This document shows, piece after piece, positions 38,714 through 47,355 of a DNA stretch of 64,000 nucleotides. Under the pieces are notes generated by a model, which was given only the letters and a program-made list of their open reading frames with translations, was not told the DNA's origin and did not search any database. This DNA is from UBA4742 sp963773335 (GTDB taxonomy: Bacteria > Actinomycetota > Acidimicrobiia > Acidimicrobiales > Acidimicrobilacustridaceae). The stretch lies in NCBI GenBank assembly GCA_963773335.1, contig CAVZAT010000006.1, positions 310,001 to 374,000 of the forward strand, given 5' to 3'. The first letter of the stretch is position 1. Each line of letters begins with the position of its first letter. The translations under genes and the position numbers were made by a program.

Positions 38714-38716
38714 CCT
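38711..38716 (+). promoter_or_regulatory. -10 box (TAGCCT) upstream of ribF
   Basis: TAGCCT lies 7 nt before the ribF ATG and includes the proposed truB stop codon. It could drive a leaderless ribF transcript, or be coincidental. Confidence 0.35.
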
Positions 38717-38723
38717 CGGGCCG

Positions 38724-39710
38724 ATGCAGGTCCTCCACCATCCCGAGTCGGGCCTGCGTGCCACCGTCGGGAACGGCGGTCACCATCGGTGCCTACGACG
38801 GCGTGCACCGTGGGCATCGGGCGGTCATCGCCCGGGTCCGCGGCCCTGGCGGCGACGCGGGGCCTGCAGAGCGCCGTGGTCACCTTCGATCGTCACCCGG
38901 CCAGCGTGGTCCGACCCGAGTCTGCGCCCAAGCTGCTCGCGATCTCGCCCAGAAGCTCGAGCTGCTGGCCGCGACCGGTGCTCGACTACACGCTCGTGGT
39001 GCACTTCGACGAGGTCCGGGCCAAGGAGGCGGCCGGAGGACTTCGTCCGCGAGGTGCTGGTGGGGTCCCTGGAGGCGCGAGCCGTGGTGGTCGGGGGCCG
39101 ACTTCCACTTCGGTCACCGTCGGCCGGGCAACGTGGCTCTGCTCGAGCGCATGGGCGCCGACGCACGGCTTCGAGGTGGTCGGCCTGGACCTGGTCGGCA
39201 TGGACGGTCGGCCGGCGTCGAGGCGACGCCGAGGTCTCCTCGACCGCCATCCGCCTGGCGCTGGCGCCGGCGACCTGCCCGCCGCCACCGAGATGCTGGG
39301 GCGGCCCCACGAGGTGCGCGGCCCGGTGGTTCGCGGCGACGGGCGGGCCCGCGAACTGGGATTCTGCACGGCGAACGTGGCCGTACCCGACGACATCTGC
39401 CTGCCGGCCGACGGCATCTACGCCGGCTGGTACCTGCGCCCCGACGGGCTCGTCCCGCCCCGCCGCGCTGTCGCTCGGTCGGCGGCCGACGTTCTACGAG
39501 CACGCCGATTCTTCGCTGCTCGAGGCGCACCTGCTGGACTTCGACGACGACCTCTACGGTGAGGCGGCGCGGGTGCGGTTCGTGTCGCGGCTGCGGGCCG
39601 AGGAGAAGTTCGACTCGGTCGATGCCCTGGTGGCCCAGATGGCCCGCGATTGCGACGACGCCCGGTCCGTGCTGGGCGCTCTCGAACCGGGGGACGGGCT
39701 CGCCCGGTGA
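38724..39710 (+). CDS. ribF: Bifunctional riboflavin kinase/FAD synthetase (about ten frameshifts)
   Basis: ATG 38724 begins MQVLHHPES. The FAD synthetase domain is recognisable in pieces: TIGAYDGVHRGHRAVIARV, GLQSAVVTFDRHPASVVRP, KLELLAATG, DYTLVVHFDEVRAKEAA, EDFVREVLVG, GADFHFGHRRPGNVALLERM and EVSSTAIRLAL. The riboflavin kinase domain follows: LGRPHEVRGPVVRGDGRARE, LGFCTANV, PADGIYAGWYL, SLGRRPTFYEHADSSLLEAH and FVSRLRAEEKFDS. About ten single-base frame changes occur between 38770 and 39475, mostly insertions. It converts riboflavin to FMN and FAD. The last 230 nt are in one frame and end at 39710. Confidence 0.82.
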   Translation: MQVLHHPESGLRATVGNGGHHRCLRRRAPWASGGHRPGPRPWRRRGACRAPWSPSIVTRPAWSDPSLRPSCSRSRPEARAAGRDRCSTTRSWCTSTRSGPRRRPEDFVREVLVGSLEARAVVVGGRLPLRSPSAGQRGSARAHGRRRTASRWSAWTWSAWTVGRRRGDAEVSSTAIRLALAPATCPPPPRCWGGPTRCAARWFAATGGPANWDSARRTWPYPTTSACRPTASTPAGTCAPTGSSRPAALSLGRRPTFYEHADSSLLEAHLLDFDDDLYGEAARVRFVSRLRAEEKFDSVDALVAQMARDCDDARSVLGALEPGDGLAR

Positions 39711-39778
39711 TCTCGCGGGTGGGTCGCTGTCTCGGGGTTTGCGCTCCATCCACCACCGATTCGGCCGATGAAACCACC

Positions 39779-40829
39779 ATGAGCGTTGTGACTGACACCG
39801 TCAGGGGCCGGTCGCGCGCCGGTTGTCGGCGCCGTTCCCGCCCTGTCCCGCCACTCCTTCGAGCTGGCCAGCGGGCATCGCGTCGGGCTGACCGTCAGTG
39901 GCCGGGGGGTCCCCCTGGTGGTGGTCCACGGCTTCACCGCCGAGGGTTTCCTCTACGCCGACACCCTGGCTCGGCTGGTGGCCACCGGCTTCAAGGTGGT
40001 GGCCATCGACATGGCCGGCCACGGCGGCACCCAAGGCCTGCCCCTGTCGGGGGGCCACCTGGGCGACTACGCCGCGCTGATGGGCACCGTCGTCGAAGAG
40101 CTGGGCATCCGCCGGGCCGTGTTCGCCGGCCACTCGATGGGCGGCCGGGTCACGGCCCAGCTGGCCGCCCAACGCCCGGAAATGACCATCGCCGTCCTGC
40201 TCATCGATGCCATCGTGGGCGACCAGTGGGATCGCATGGTCAACCTGTTCCGGCTCCAGCCGCTGCTGCTCGCCCCGATGGGGGCGGCGCTGCTGATCGA
40301 TTCGCTGTCCACCCTCCCACTGGTCCGCGATCCGCGCCAGGCGGCCCGGTTGGGCCAGCGGCTCTCACCGATTGTCGCCAACCACGCCACCCACCCCTGG
40401 CGGCTGGTGGGCCCGGCCGCCTCCATCCTGCGCACCCGCGGCAGTCGTGGGATCCTCGACGAACTGGCGCTCACCGAGGTACCGACCTTCGTGCTGCACG
40501 GCGACCGGGACCTGATCGTGCCGCTGTCCACCGCCCGATCGGCGGCCAAGCGGGCCAACGGCCAGCTCATCACCATCAAGGGCGGGGCCCACTCGTGGCT
40601 GCTGCGCGATCCCGAGACGCTGCCGGCCATCGTGGCGGAGCTGCTGGCCGGGCGCCTGGGCGCCGCGGTCCGCGAGGCCATCGGCGCGGCCGGGGCCACC
40701 TCGGCCGACGAGCTCGAGTCGATCTTCTACGAGCCGGATGCCCCGATCCTGGCGCTCACCCCGCCCACAGGCGGGGGCGAGCCGGTGGTGCTGAACCGGC
40801 CGCCGCGGTACCGCTGGACCATCACCTGA
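39779..40829 (+). CDS. Alpha/beta hydrolase (one frameshift)
   Basis: ATG 39779 starts MSVVTDTVRGRSRAG; after an extra base near 39823 the protein continues VGAVPALSRHSFELASGHRV and then the long frame. Hydrolase features: VVVHGFTAEGFLY (oxyanion HG), VVAIDMAGHGGT, nucleophile Ser in FAGHSMGGRV, acidic residue in LHGDRDLIVPL and His in IKGGAHSWLL. There are C-terminal additions of about 75 residues including ILALTPPTGGGEPVVLN. Substrate unknown. It is flanked by ribF and a small membrane protein gene. Confidence 0.83.
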
Positions 40830-40848
40830 GCCTGGGTGGGCGACCGGC

Positions 40849-41439
40849 GTGATCCCGGTCCAGTTCGTGCTGGTGGGCGCGGCCTTCACCTTGGTCGGGC
40901 TGAGCAGCTACGTGGTCGACACGCTCAGGGGCCGCAACCAGCCCAACCGGGTGACGTGGTTCCTCTGGGCCCTGGCCCCGCTGATCGGCTTCGCCGCCGA
41001 GGTGGGCCAGGGAGTGGGCCTGCAATCACTGATGACCTTCATGGTCGGCTTCGGACCCGCGGTGGTGCTGTGCGCCTCGTTCGTGAGCCGTCACGGCGCG
41101 GCCCGGTTGACCCGCTTCGACCTGGGATGCGGCTCGCTGTCGCTGGTGGCCCTGGTCATGTGGCGGATCACCGGGCAGGGCGACGTGGCCATCGCCTTCT
41201 CCTTGGCCGCCGACCTGCTGGCCGGCGTGCCCACCTTCCGCAAGGCCTACCGGGATCCGGCGTCGGAGTCCTGGTCGGTGTTCGCCTGCTCCGGGGTCAG
41301 CGCCGCCCTCACCCTGTTGACCATCACGACCTGGACCTTCGCCGCGGCCGCCTTCCCTGTCTACATCCTGTGCGGCAGCACGGTGTTGACGGTGCTGATC
41401 CGGTTCCCGAGCCTGCGCCCGGCACCGGTGGCCGGGTGA
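40849..41439 (+). CDS. Small polytopic membrane protein, possible PQ-loop-like
   Basis: A 196-residue protein with about six to seven hydrophobic helices. RGRNQPNRVTWFLWALAPLI (residues about 26-45) and SESWSVFACSGVSAALTL in the second half are similarly placed, suggesting two three-helix repeats like PQ-loop/SWEET-type transporters, though a strict PQ motif is absent. GTG 40849 begins 19 nt after the hydrolase stop. I do not recognise a specific family; transport or sensing is inference. Confidence 0.55.
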   Translation: MIPVQFVLVGAAFTLVGLSSYVVDTLRGRNQPNRVTWFLWALAPLIGFAAEVGQGVGLQSLMTFMVGFGPAVVLCASFVSRHGAARLTRFDLGCGSLSLVALVMWRITGQGDVAIAFSLAADLLAGVPTFRKAYRDPASESWSVFACSGVSAALTLLTITTWTFAAAAFPVYILCGSTVLTVLIRFPSLRPAPVAG

Positions 41440-41652
41440 ACGGCGATCTGCGGCCGTCGGCCCGCCGAAGCCTTGGCGGACCCACGATGAAGGAGAACGG
41501 GTCCCGGGCTGCTATCGTGGCAGCGCTGATCCGCGTCCGGGCGAAGGCCTGAACGGCGGCGGCAATCCATCCGCTCCTGGCCCCGCCAGCCGCGCCCCAG
41601 GCGCCGCAGCGAGCCGAGTAGCCGGGTCCCATACCCACCTGAAGGAACCACC

Positions 41653-41931
41653 ATGGCCTCCAATCCCACCAACCTGCCACCCAAGGCAGGGACGATCGCC
41701 GATCATCGCCTCCACGAGACCGACACCGGTTCTCCCGAGGTCCAGATCGCGCTGTTGACCGACCGCATCAACCACCTCACCGAGCACCTGAAGGTCCACA
41801 AGAAGGACCATCACAGCCGGCGAGGCCTGCTGATGCTGGTTGGGCGCCGTCGCCGGTTGCTCGACTACGTCAAGAAGAACGACGTGGAGCGCTACCGGGC
41901 GATCATCGCCAAGCTGGGGCTGCGCCGCTAA
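41653..41931 (+). CDS. rpsO: 30S ribosomal protein S15
   Basis: A 92-residue S15 with HETDTGSPEVQIALLTDRIN, HLKVHKKDHHSRRGLLMLVG and RRRRLLDYVKKNDVERY. ATG 41653 follows GAAGGAACCACC. The 213-nt leader contains a TATCGT -10-like box at 41513-41518 but no good -35; S15 autoregulatory structure might be present but I could not identify it. pnp follows, the universal pairing. Confidence 0.97.
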   Translation: MASNPTNLPPKAGTIADHRLHETDTGSPEVQIALLTDRINHLTEHLKVHKKDHHSRRGLLMLVGRRRRLLDYVKKNDVERYRAIIAKLGLRR

Positions 41932-41950
41932 CCGATCTGCACCACCGAGA

Positions 41951-41970
41951 CGGCGACCATCCGGTCGCCG
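41951..41970 (+). terminator. Hairpin between rpsO and pnp
   Basis: cggcgacc (41951-41958) and ggtcgccg (41963-41970) form a perfect 8-bp stem with a 4-nt ATCC loop, 20 nt past rpsO. No U-tract follows. It may be a partial terminator or an RNase processing site, as known for rpsO-pnp leaders. Confidence 0.5.
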
Positions 41971-42124
41971 CTCGTCATATCCGGGCCGGTTGTGCCCGTC
42001 AGCTGCCAGTGGCGAGGGACGGCGCCGAGCCTTCCGAGATCTCGATCCGCCCTTCACCACTGGGAACTGGCGCCAACCGGCCTCCAACCGACAGGACCAC
42101 CGGTCCTTCAAAGGAGACCTTCCC

Positions 42125-44578
42125 ATGGCGGAAGTCCATTCCGTATCCCGCGCCGTCACTGGCGCACCCGACAAGACCCTGACCTTCGAGACGGGCAAGT
42201 TGGCCGGCCAGGCCGATGGTGCCGTCACCGTGCGCCTGGGCGACACGGTCGTGCTGGTCACGGCCACCGCGGCCAAGTCGGCCCGAGAGGGCGCCGACTT
42301 CTTCCCGCTCACCGTCGACATCGAAGAGCGCATGTACGCGGCCGGCAAGATCCCGGGCTCGTTCTTCCGGCGCGAGGGCAAGGCCAGCGACCAGGCCATC
42401 CTGACCTGTCGCCTCATCGACCGGCCGCTGCGCCCGTGCTTCCCCGACGGGTTCCGCAACGAGGTCCACGTGGTCGGCACCATCCTGGGTGCCGATCTGA
42501 CCAACCCGCATGACGTGGTGGCCATCAACGGCGCTTCCGCCGCGCTGAGCCTGTCGGGCATCCCCTTCGACGGGCCGATCGGCGCCGTCCGGGTGGCCTA
42601 CTCGACTGACGGCGAGTGGATCCCGTTCCCCACCTACGAGGAGGGCGACTCGTCGACCTTCGAGCTGGTGGTGGCCGGGCGACTGCTCGACGACGACGAT
42701 GTGGCCATCATGATGGTCGAGGCCGGCGGCACCGAGACGGCGTGGCCGTCGTACGAGGCTGGCGCTCCCAAGGTCACCGAAGAGGTGCTGGCCGCCGGGC
42801 TCGAGGCTTCCAAGACCTGGATCCGCGAGTCGATCAAGGATCAGCTCGAGCTGATCGAGGCGGCCGGTGGCACCAAGCCCACCATGGCCTTCTCGACCGT
42901 GGCGGACTACACCCGCGAGGTGTACGAGGCCGTGGCCGAGGTGGGCCACGCCCGGGTCACCGCGGCCGAGTCCCTGTCGGACAAGGCCGAGCGCCTGGCC
43001 GCCGAGGAGCAGGCTCGCAGCGAGATCATCGCCGAGCTGAGCCCCCGCTTCGCGGAGCTCGACGCCGCCGAGCGCCAGATCAAGGCTGCCTTCCGGTCAC
43101 TGACCAAAGCGGTGGTGCGCAAGCGCATCGTCGAAGAGGGCGTGCGCATCGACGGACGTGGCACCCGCGACATCCGGCCCCTGTCGGCCGAGGTCGGGGT
43201 CCTGCCCAGCGTGCACGGCTCGGGCCTGTTCCAGCGGGGTGAGACCCAGGTGCTCAACGTGGCCACCCTGGGCATGCCCCGGATGGAGCAGATGCTCGAC
43301 ACGCTGGGTGTCGTCGACCGCAAGCGCTACATGCACCACTACAACTTCCCGCCGTACTCGACCGGTGAGACGGGCTTCATGCGTGGTCCCAAGCGTCGCG
43401 AGATCGGTCACGGCATGTTGGCCGAGCGAGCCCTGGTCCCGGTGCTGCCCTCCAAGGAGGAGTTCGCCTACACCATCCGCACCGTGTCCGACGTGCTGTC
43501 GTCCAACGGCTCCACGTCCATGGCCTCGGTGTGCGGCTCGACCCTGTCGCTCATGGACGCCGGCGTGCCCATCAAGGCGCCGGTGGCCGGCATCGCCATG
43601 GGCTTGGTGTTCGCCGAGGGCAAGTACACCACCCTTACCGACATCCTGGGTGCCGAGGACGCGTTCGGCGACATGGACTTCAAGGTGGCCGGCACCGCCG
43701 AGTTCGTGACCGCCCTTCAGCTCGACACCAAGATCGCCGGCATCCCCGCCGACGTGCTGGCCCAGGCGCTCGGCCAGGCCAAGGAGGCCCGGCTCAAGAT
43801 CCTGGCCGTCATGGCTGACGCCATCGCCGAGCCCCGCGACGAGGTGGGCCCCACCGCCCCCAAGATCGTCAGCTTCGAGATCCCGATCGACAAGATCGGC
43901 GAGGTCATCGGACCCAAGGGCAAGGTCATCAACGCCATCCAGCAGGAGACCGGGGCCGACATCTCCGTCGACGACGACGGCACCGTCGGCCGCGTCAGCA
44001 TCGGCTCGACCGACTCGGGTGCGGTGCAGGAGGCCGAGCGCCAGATCAAGCTCATCCTCAACCCGCCTACCGCCAACGTGGGCCAGACCTACAAGGGCAA
44101 GGTGGTGAACGTCACCAAGTTCGGGGCGTTCGTCAACATCCTCCCGGGTCGCGATGGCCTCATCCACATCTCCAAGCTGGGTGGGGGCAAGCGCATCGAC
44201 CGGGTCGAGGACGTGGTCGACCTGGGTGATGAGATCGAGGTCGTGGTCGAAGACGTCGATCCCAACGGCAAGGTCTCTCTCGCCCTGGCCGGCTCGTCGC
44301 CCGCCCCCAAGCCCCGCGAGGGCCGTTCCGACCGGAGCGATCGCGACGACCGTCCTGCCCGCAACGGCGGTTCGAGCGATGCGCCCCAGAGCAGCGGCGA
44401 CCGTGAGTACGTGTCGTTCGAGGATGCCTTCGACGACGAGGTCCGCAGCGAGTTCGGTGACCTGGGTCCGGCGGCTCCCGCCGGTGACCGGGGCGGCGAT
44501 CGCGGCGGTCGCTCGGGCGGCGGGGGCTCCCGTGGTGGCCGGGGCCGGGGCGGCGATCGCGGCGGCCGGCGCCGCTGA
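42125..44578 (+). CDS. pnp: Polyribonucleotide nucleotidyltransferase (PNPase)
   Basis: An 817-residue 3'-5' phosphorolytic exoribonuclease. Two RNase PH domains (LTFETGKLAGQADGAVTVRL; RIDGRGTRDIRPLSAEVGVL, with RGETQVLNVATLG and GSTSMASVCGSTLSLMDAG) flank an alpha-helical domain. Then come the KH domain (IGEVIGPKGKVINAIQQETG) and the S1 domain (GQTYKGKVVNVTKFGAFVNI). The tail is Ser/Asp/Arg/Gly-rich with RGG-like repeats. ATG 42125 follows AAAGGAG by 8 nt. M16 protease and dapB follow as in most actinobacteria. Confidence 0.97.
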   Translation: MAEVHSVSRAVTGAPDKTLTFETGKLAGQADGAVTVRLGDTVVLVTATAAKSAREGADFFPLTVDIEERMYAAGKIPGSFFRREGKASDQAILTCRLIDRPLRPCFPDGFRNEVHVVGTILGADLTNPHDVVAINGASAALSLSGIPFDGPIGAVRVAYSTDGEWIPFPTYEEGDSSTFELVVAGRLLDDDDVAIMMVEAGGTETAWPSYEAGAPKVTEEVLAAGLEASKTWIRESIKDQLELIEAAGGTKPTMAFSTVADYTREVYEAVAEVGHARVTAAESLSDKAERLAAEEQARSEIIAELSPRFAELDAAERQIKAAFRSLTKAVVRKRIVEEGVRIDGRGTRDIRPLSAEVGVLPSVHGSGLFQRGETQVLNVATLGMPRMEQMLDTLGVVDRKRYMHHYNFPPYSTGETGFMRGPKRREIGHGMLAERALVPVLPSKEEFAYTIRTVSDVLSSNGSTSMASVCGSTLSLMDAGVPIKAPVAGIAMGLVFAEGKYTTLTDILGAEDAFGDMDFKVAGTAEFVTALQLDTKIAGIPADVLAQALGQAKEARLKILAVMADAIAEPRDEVGPTAPKIVSFEIPIDKIGEVIGPKGKVINAIQQETGADISVDDDGTVGRVSIGSTDSGAVQEAERQIKLILNPPTANVGQTYKGKVVNVTKFGAFVNILPGRDGLIHISKLGGGKRIDRVEDVVDLGDEIEVVVEDVDPNGKVSLALAGSSPAPKPREGRSDRSDRDDRPARNGGSSDAPQSSGDREYVSFEDAFDDEVRSEFGDLGPAAPAGDRGGDRGGRSGGGGSRGGRGRGGDRGGRRR

Positions 44579-44579
44579 C

Positions 44580-45933
44580 ATGACCGCAACCGGTCCGGAC
44601 CGGGTGTCGTCTCCCGATGGGGGCACGGCACCCGGGTCGGTTGCGGGCCTCGAGGCCGGGGTCGAGCTGACCACGCTCGACAACGGCGTGCGGATCGTGA
44701 CCGAGCGCATGGCCGAGTCCCGGTCGGTGACGCTGGGCTTCTGGGCCGGCATCGGTTCGCGTGACGAGCCGGGGGAGTTGGCCGGAGCCTCGCACTTCCT
44801 CGAGCACCTGCTGTTCAAGGGGACCGCCCAGCGCAGCGCCCGTCAGATCGCAGTGGCGATCGATGCGGTGGGGGGCGAGATGAACGCCTTCACCACCCGC
44901 GAGCACACCGCCTACTACACGCGGCTGCCGGCCGGCGAGCTGCGCTTCGGGCTCGACCTGCTCACCGACGTGGTGGGCGCGCCGGCGTTCCGCCCGGCCG
45001 AGGTGGACGCCGAGCGGGAGGTCATCCTCGAGGAGATCCTCATGAACGAGGACGCCCCCGATGACGTGGTCCACACCCAGCTGATGGAGGCCGCCTTCCC
45101 CGGTCACCCGCTCGGGCGCGAGACCCTGGGCACCGAGGACACGATCCTGGCCATGACCCGCGACCAGATCGCCGCCTTCCACGCCGGGTGGTACCGGCCC
45201 GCCAACCTGGTGGTGGCCGCGGCCGGCAACCTGCACCACGACCAGGTGGTGGAGCGCGTGGCCGCCTTCCTGGGCGGCGCGGTGGTGGGGGATCGTCCGG
45301 CGCGCCTCGCCCCCGCGGCCGGGCTCGAGCCTCTGGTCGTGGCCCATCGCCCCACCGAGCAGGCGCACGTGGCCATGGCCTGGCGAGGTCTGGACCACCA
45401 CGACCAGGCCCGGTACGCATTGGCCGTGGCCAACCAGATCCTGGGTGGCGGGATGTCCAGCCGGCTGTTCCAGGAGGTGCGCGAGCAGCGTGGCCTGGCC
45501 TACTCGGTGTTCACCTCGCCCGTCGTCGTACGCGGATGCCGGGGTGGTCACGCTCTACGCCGGCACCGGGCCGTCTCGGGCCGGCGAGCTACTTGGAGTC
45601 ATCAGCGACACCATCGACACCCTGTTGGCCGATGGGATCACCGACGAGGAGCTGGCGGTGGCCAAGGGCTACCTCGAGGGTGCCACCCTGTTGGGCCTGG
45701 AGGACAGCGGCAGCCGCATGGGCCGTCTGGGCTCGGGACTGCTCACGCGGGGTGAGATCGTGCCCGTCGAGGAGCACCTGGCTCGCACGCGGGCCGTGAC
45801 CGTGGACGACGTCGATGCGGTGCTGCGCCGCATCCTGGCCGCGCCGGCCACCCTGTCGGTGGTGGGGCCGTTCGACGACGACGAGCCCGTGCTGGTCGCG
45901 GCCGTCGAGCGGTCGGCCGCCCGGGCGGCCTGA
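44580..45933 (+). CDS. M16 zinc metallopeptidase (one frameshift)
   Basis: About 450 residues, encoded 1 nt after the pnp stop. The inverted zinc motif HxxEH is in ASHFLEHLLFKGT, with the distal Glu in REVILEEILMNED. The second M16 domain has HVAMAWRGLDHHDQARYALA and ILGGGMSSRLFQEVREQRGLA. An extra base at about 45528 shifts the frame; it resumes SSYADAGVVTLYAGTGPS and YLEGATLLGLEDSGSRMG. The last part supplies the R/Y residues of the C-terminal half. Family members are mitochondrial-processing-peptidase-like; substrates in actinobacteria are unknown. Confidence 0.9.
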
Positions 45934-45961
45934 TCGTTCCAGCCGCCATCGGTCACGCGGC

Positions 45962-46343
45962 CTGACTGCGCTGCCCGCCGGCGCCGGTGCGTCGCCCACG
46001 GCGATCACGAACTCGACCATCGGCGAGCCATCCGACCTGGTCAGCGGGGGCACTGCCTCCGCGGCGGGGGCGAACATCACGCTCCGCCAGGACACCGGGG
46101 CCAACTGGTGTGCCGCCTCAGCGGACCGGGCCGATGCCTTGCGCTCCGGAGGGTTGGGACTGGCTACCGACTTCGGCCAGATGTACCTCGGTGGCGGGAC
46201 GGCCAAGCCGACGTTCGGGACGGGGCTGGTCGTCTGCGTCTTCGTGCGCCAGCAACAAGTGGCTGAACGGATCCATCTACGGGCCGTCGGTCGCCATCCT
46301 CGACCAGAACAGCCCGACCACCAACGACGTGGCCTCGCTCTGA
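45962..46343 (+). pseudogene. Unrecognised coding remnant lacking a start codon
   Basis: The gap between the M16 protease and dapB holds a plus-strand stretch with coding-like third positions. It reads SPTAITNSTIGEPSDLVSGG, ANITLRQDTGANWCAASADR, GLGLATDFGQMYLGGGTAK and then, one base shifted near 46240, ASNKWLNGSIYGPSVAILDQ before a stop at 46343. There is no ATG, GTG or TTG initiator in frame after the M16 stop, and no ribosome-binding site. The Gly/Thr/Asn-rich composition suggests a fragment of a secreted protein. I do not recognise the family. It could be a decayed gene or one broken by base errors. Confidence 0.4.
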
Positions 46344-46409
46344 GCGTCGCGTCGGACACCCTGCGCCACCACGGCTTCCGCGCCGATCCCGCCCCCGCGG
46401 GTCGGCCAC

Positions 46410-46415
46410 TAAGGT
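46410..46415 (+). promoter_or_regulatory. -10 box (TAAGGT) upstream of dapB
   Basis: TAAGGT ends 7 nt before the dapB ATG at 46423; no ribosome-binding site is visible, so the transcript is probably leaderless. Confidence 0.45.
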
Positions 46416-46422
46416 CGGGGCC

Positions 46423-47208
46423 ATGGTGCGCGTAGGGGTGTTCGGCGCCGGCGGACGGATGGGCACCGAGGTGTGCCGGGCCGTGGTGGCCGATCCCGAC
46501 CTCGAGCTGGTGGCGGTGGTCGATCCGTTCCACGTGGGCCTCGATCTGGGCCAGGTCACCGGAGTCGACCTCCACCTGTCGATGGCCGCTGGACCCGAAG
46601 CCCTGCTCGACGCGGGCGTGGACGTGGCCGTGGACTTCACCCAGGTCGAGGCGGCCCGGGCCAACCTGACGTGGCTGGCCGCCAACGGCGTGCACGCCGT
46701 GGTGGGCACCACCGGGTTGACCGACGCCGACCTGGATGGGTTCGCCCGGACCTTCACGCGATCGAACGCGGTGATCGCTCCGAACTTCGCCATCGGCGCG
46801 GTGTTGATGATGCGCTTCGCCGAGTTGGCCGCGCCGTACTTCGAGACGGCCGAGATCATCGAGCTGCATCATGACGCCAAGATCGACGCGCCCTCCGGGA
46901 CGGCTCTGGCCACCGCCGAACGCATGGCCGCGGCGTCGGCCACCTGGGCGGAGGACCCCACTCGCACGGTGGTGGTGGAGGGGGCCCGAGGCGCCCGCAC
47001 CGCCGGCGGCATCCCGGTGCACTCGATCCGACTGCGGGGTCTGGTGGCTCACCAGGAGGTGCTGTTGGGCACCACCGGCCAGACCCTCAGCATCCGCCAC
47101 GACTCGCTCGATCGTTCGTCGTTCATGCCCGGCGTGGTCCTGGCCGTGAAGCTGGTGGGGGATCGACCGGGGCTGACCCTCGGGCTGGACAACCTGCTCG
47201 ATCTCTGA
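46423..47208 (+). CDS. dapB: 4-hydroxy-tetrahydrodipicolinate reductase
   Basis: A 261-residue NAD(P)H-dependent reductase of the diaminopimelate/lysine pathway. N-terminal VRVGVFGAGGRMGTEV is the nucleotide-binding motif; VGTTGLTDADL and APNFAIGAVLMM follow; the signature IELHHDAKIDAPSGTA holds the catalytic His and Lys. The dapA gene that supplies its substrate is about 6.3 kb downstream, separated by an unrelated accessory block. Confidence 0.96.
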   Translation: MVRVGVFGAGGRMGTEVCRAVVADPDLELVAVVDPFHVGLDLGQVTGVDLHLSMAAGPEALLDAGVDVAVDFTQVEAARANLTWLAANGVHAVVGTTGLTDADLDGFARTFTRSNAVIAPNFAIGAVLMMRFAELAAPYFETAEIIELHHDAKIDAPSGTALATAERMAAASATWAEDPTRTVVVEGARGARTAGGIPVHSIRLRGLVAHQEVLLGTTGQTLSIRHDSLDRSSFMPGVVLAVKLVGDRPGLTLGLDNLLDL

Positions 47209-47355
47209 GCCTGTTGGCGCCGGGAACGTCGGACCGCACCGACCGCCCTGGCCCTGTTCTGGTTCGCTGCACCGCCGGCCTGACCGGCCGCCGGGTCGGC
47301 CAACCATCTGGCGTACGCTGCGAACGCTGTCGGACGCACCACCAGGGGGATCGCC

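Noticed and set aside
36030..39500. Programmed or suppressed +1 frameshifting as an explanation of the dense frame changes
   Set aside because: No common slippery motif, structure or spacing at the break sites, and both +1 and -1 changes occur; error is simpler.
41488..41553. A 21-codon frame (MKENGSRAAIV...) upstream of rpsO
   Set aside because: Too short, contains the -10-like box of rpsO, and has no matching context.
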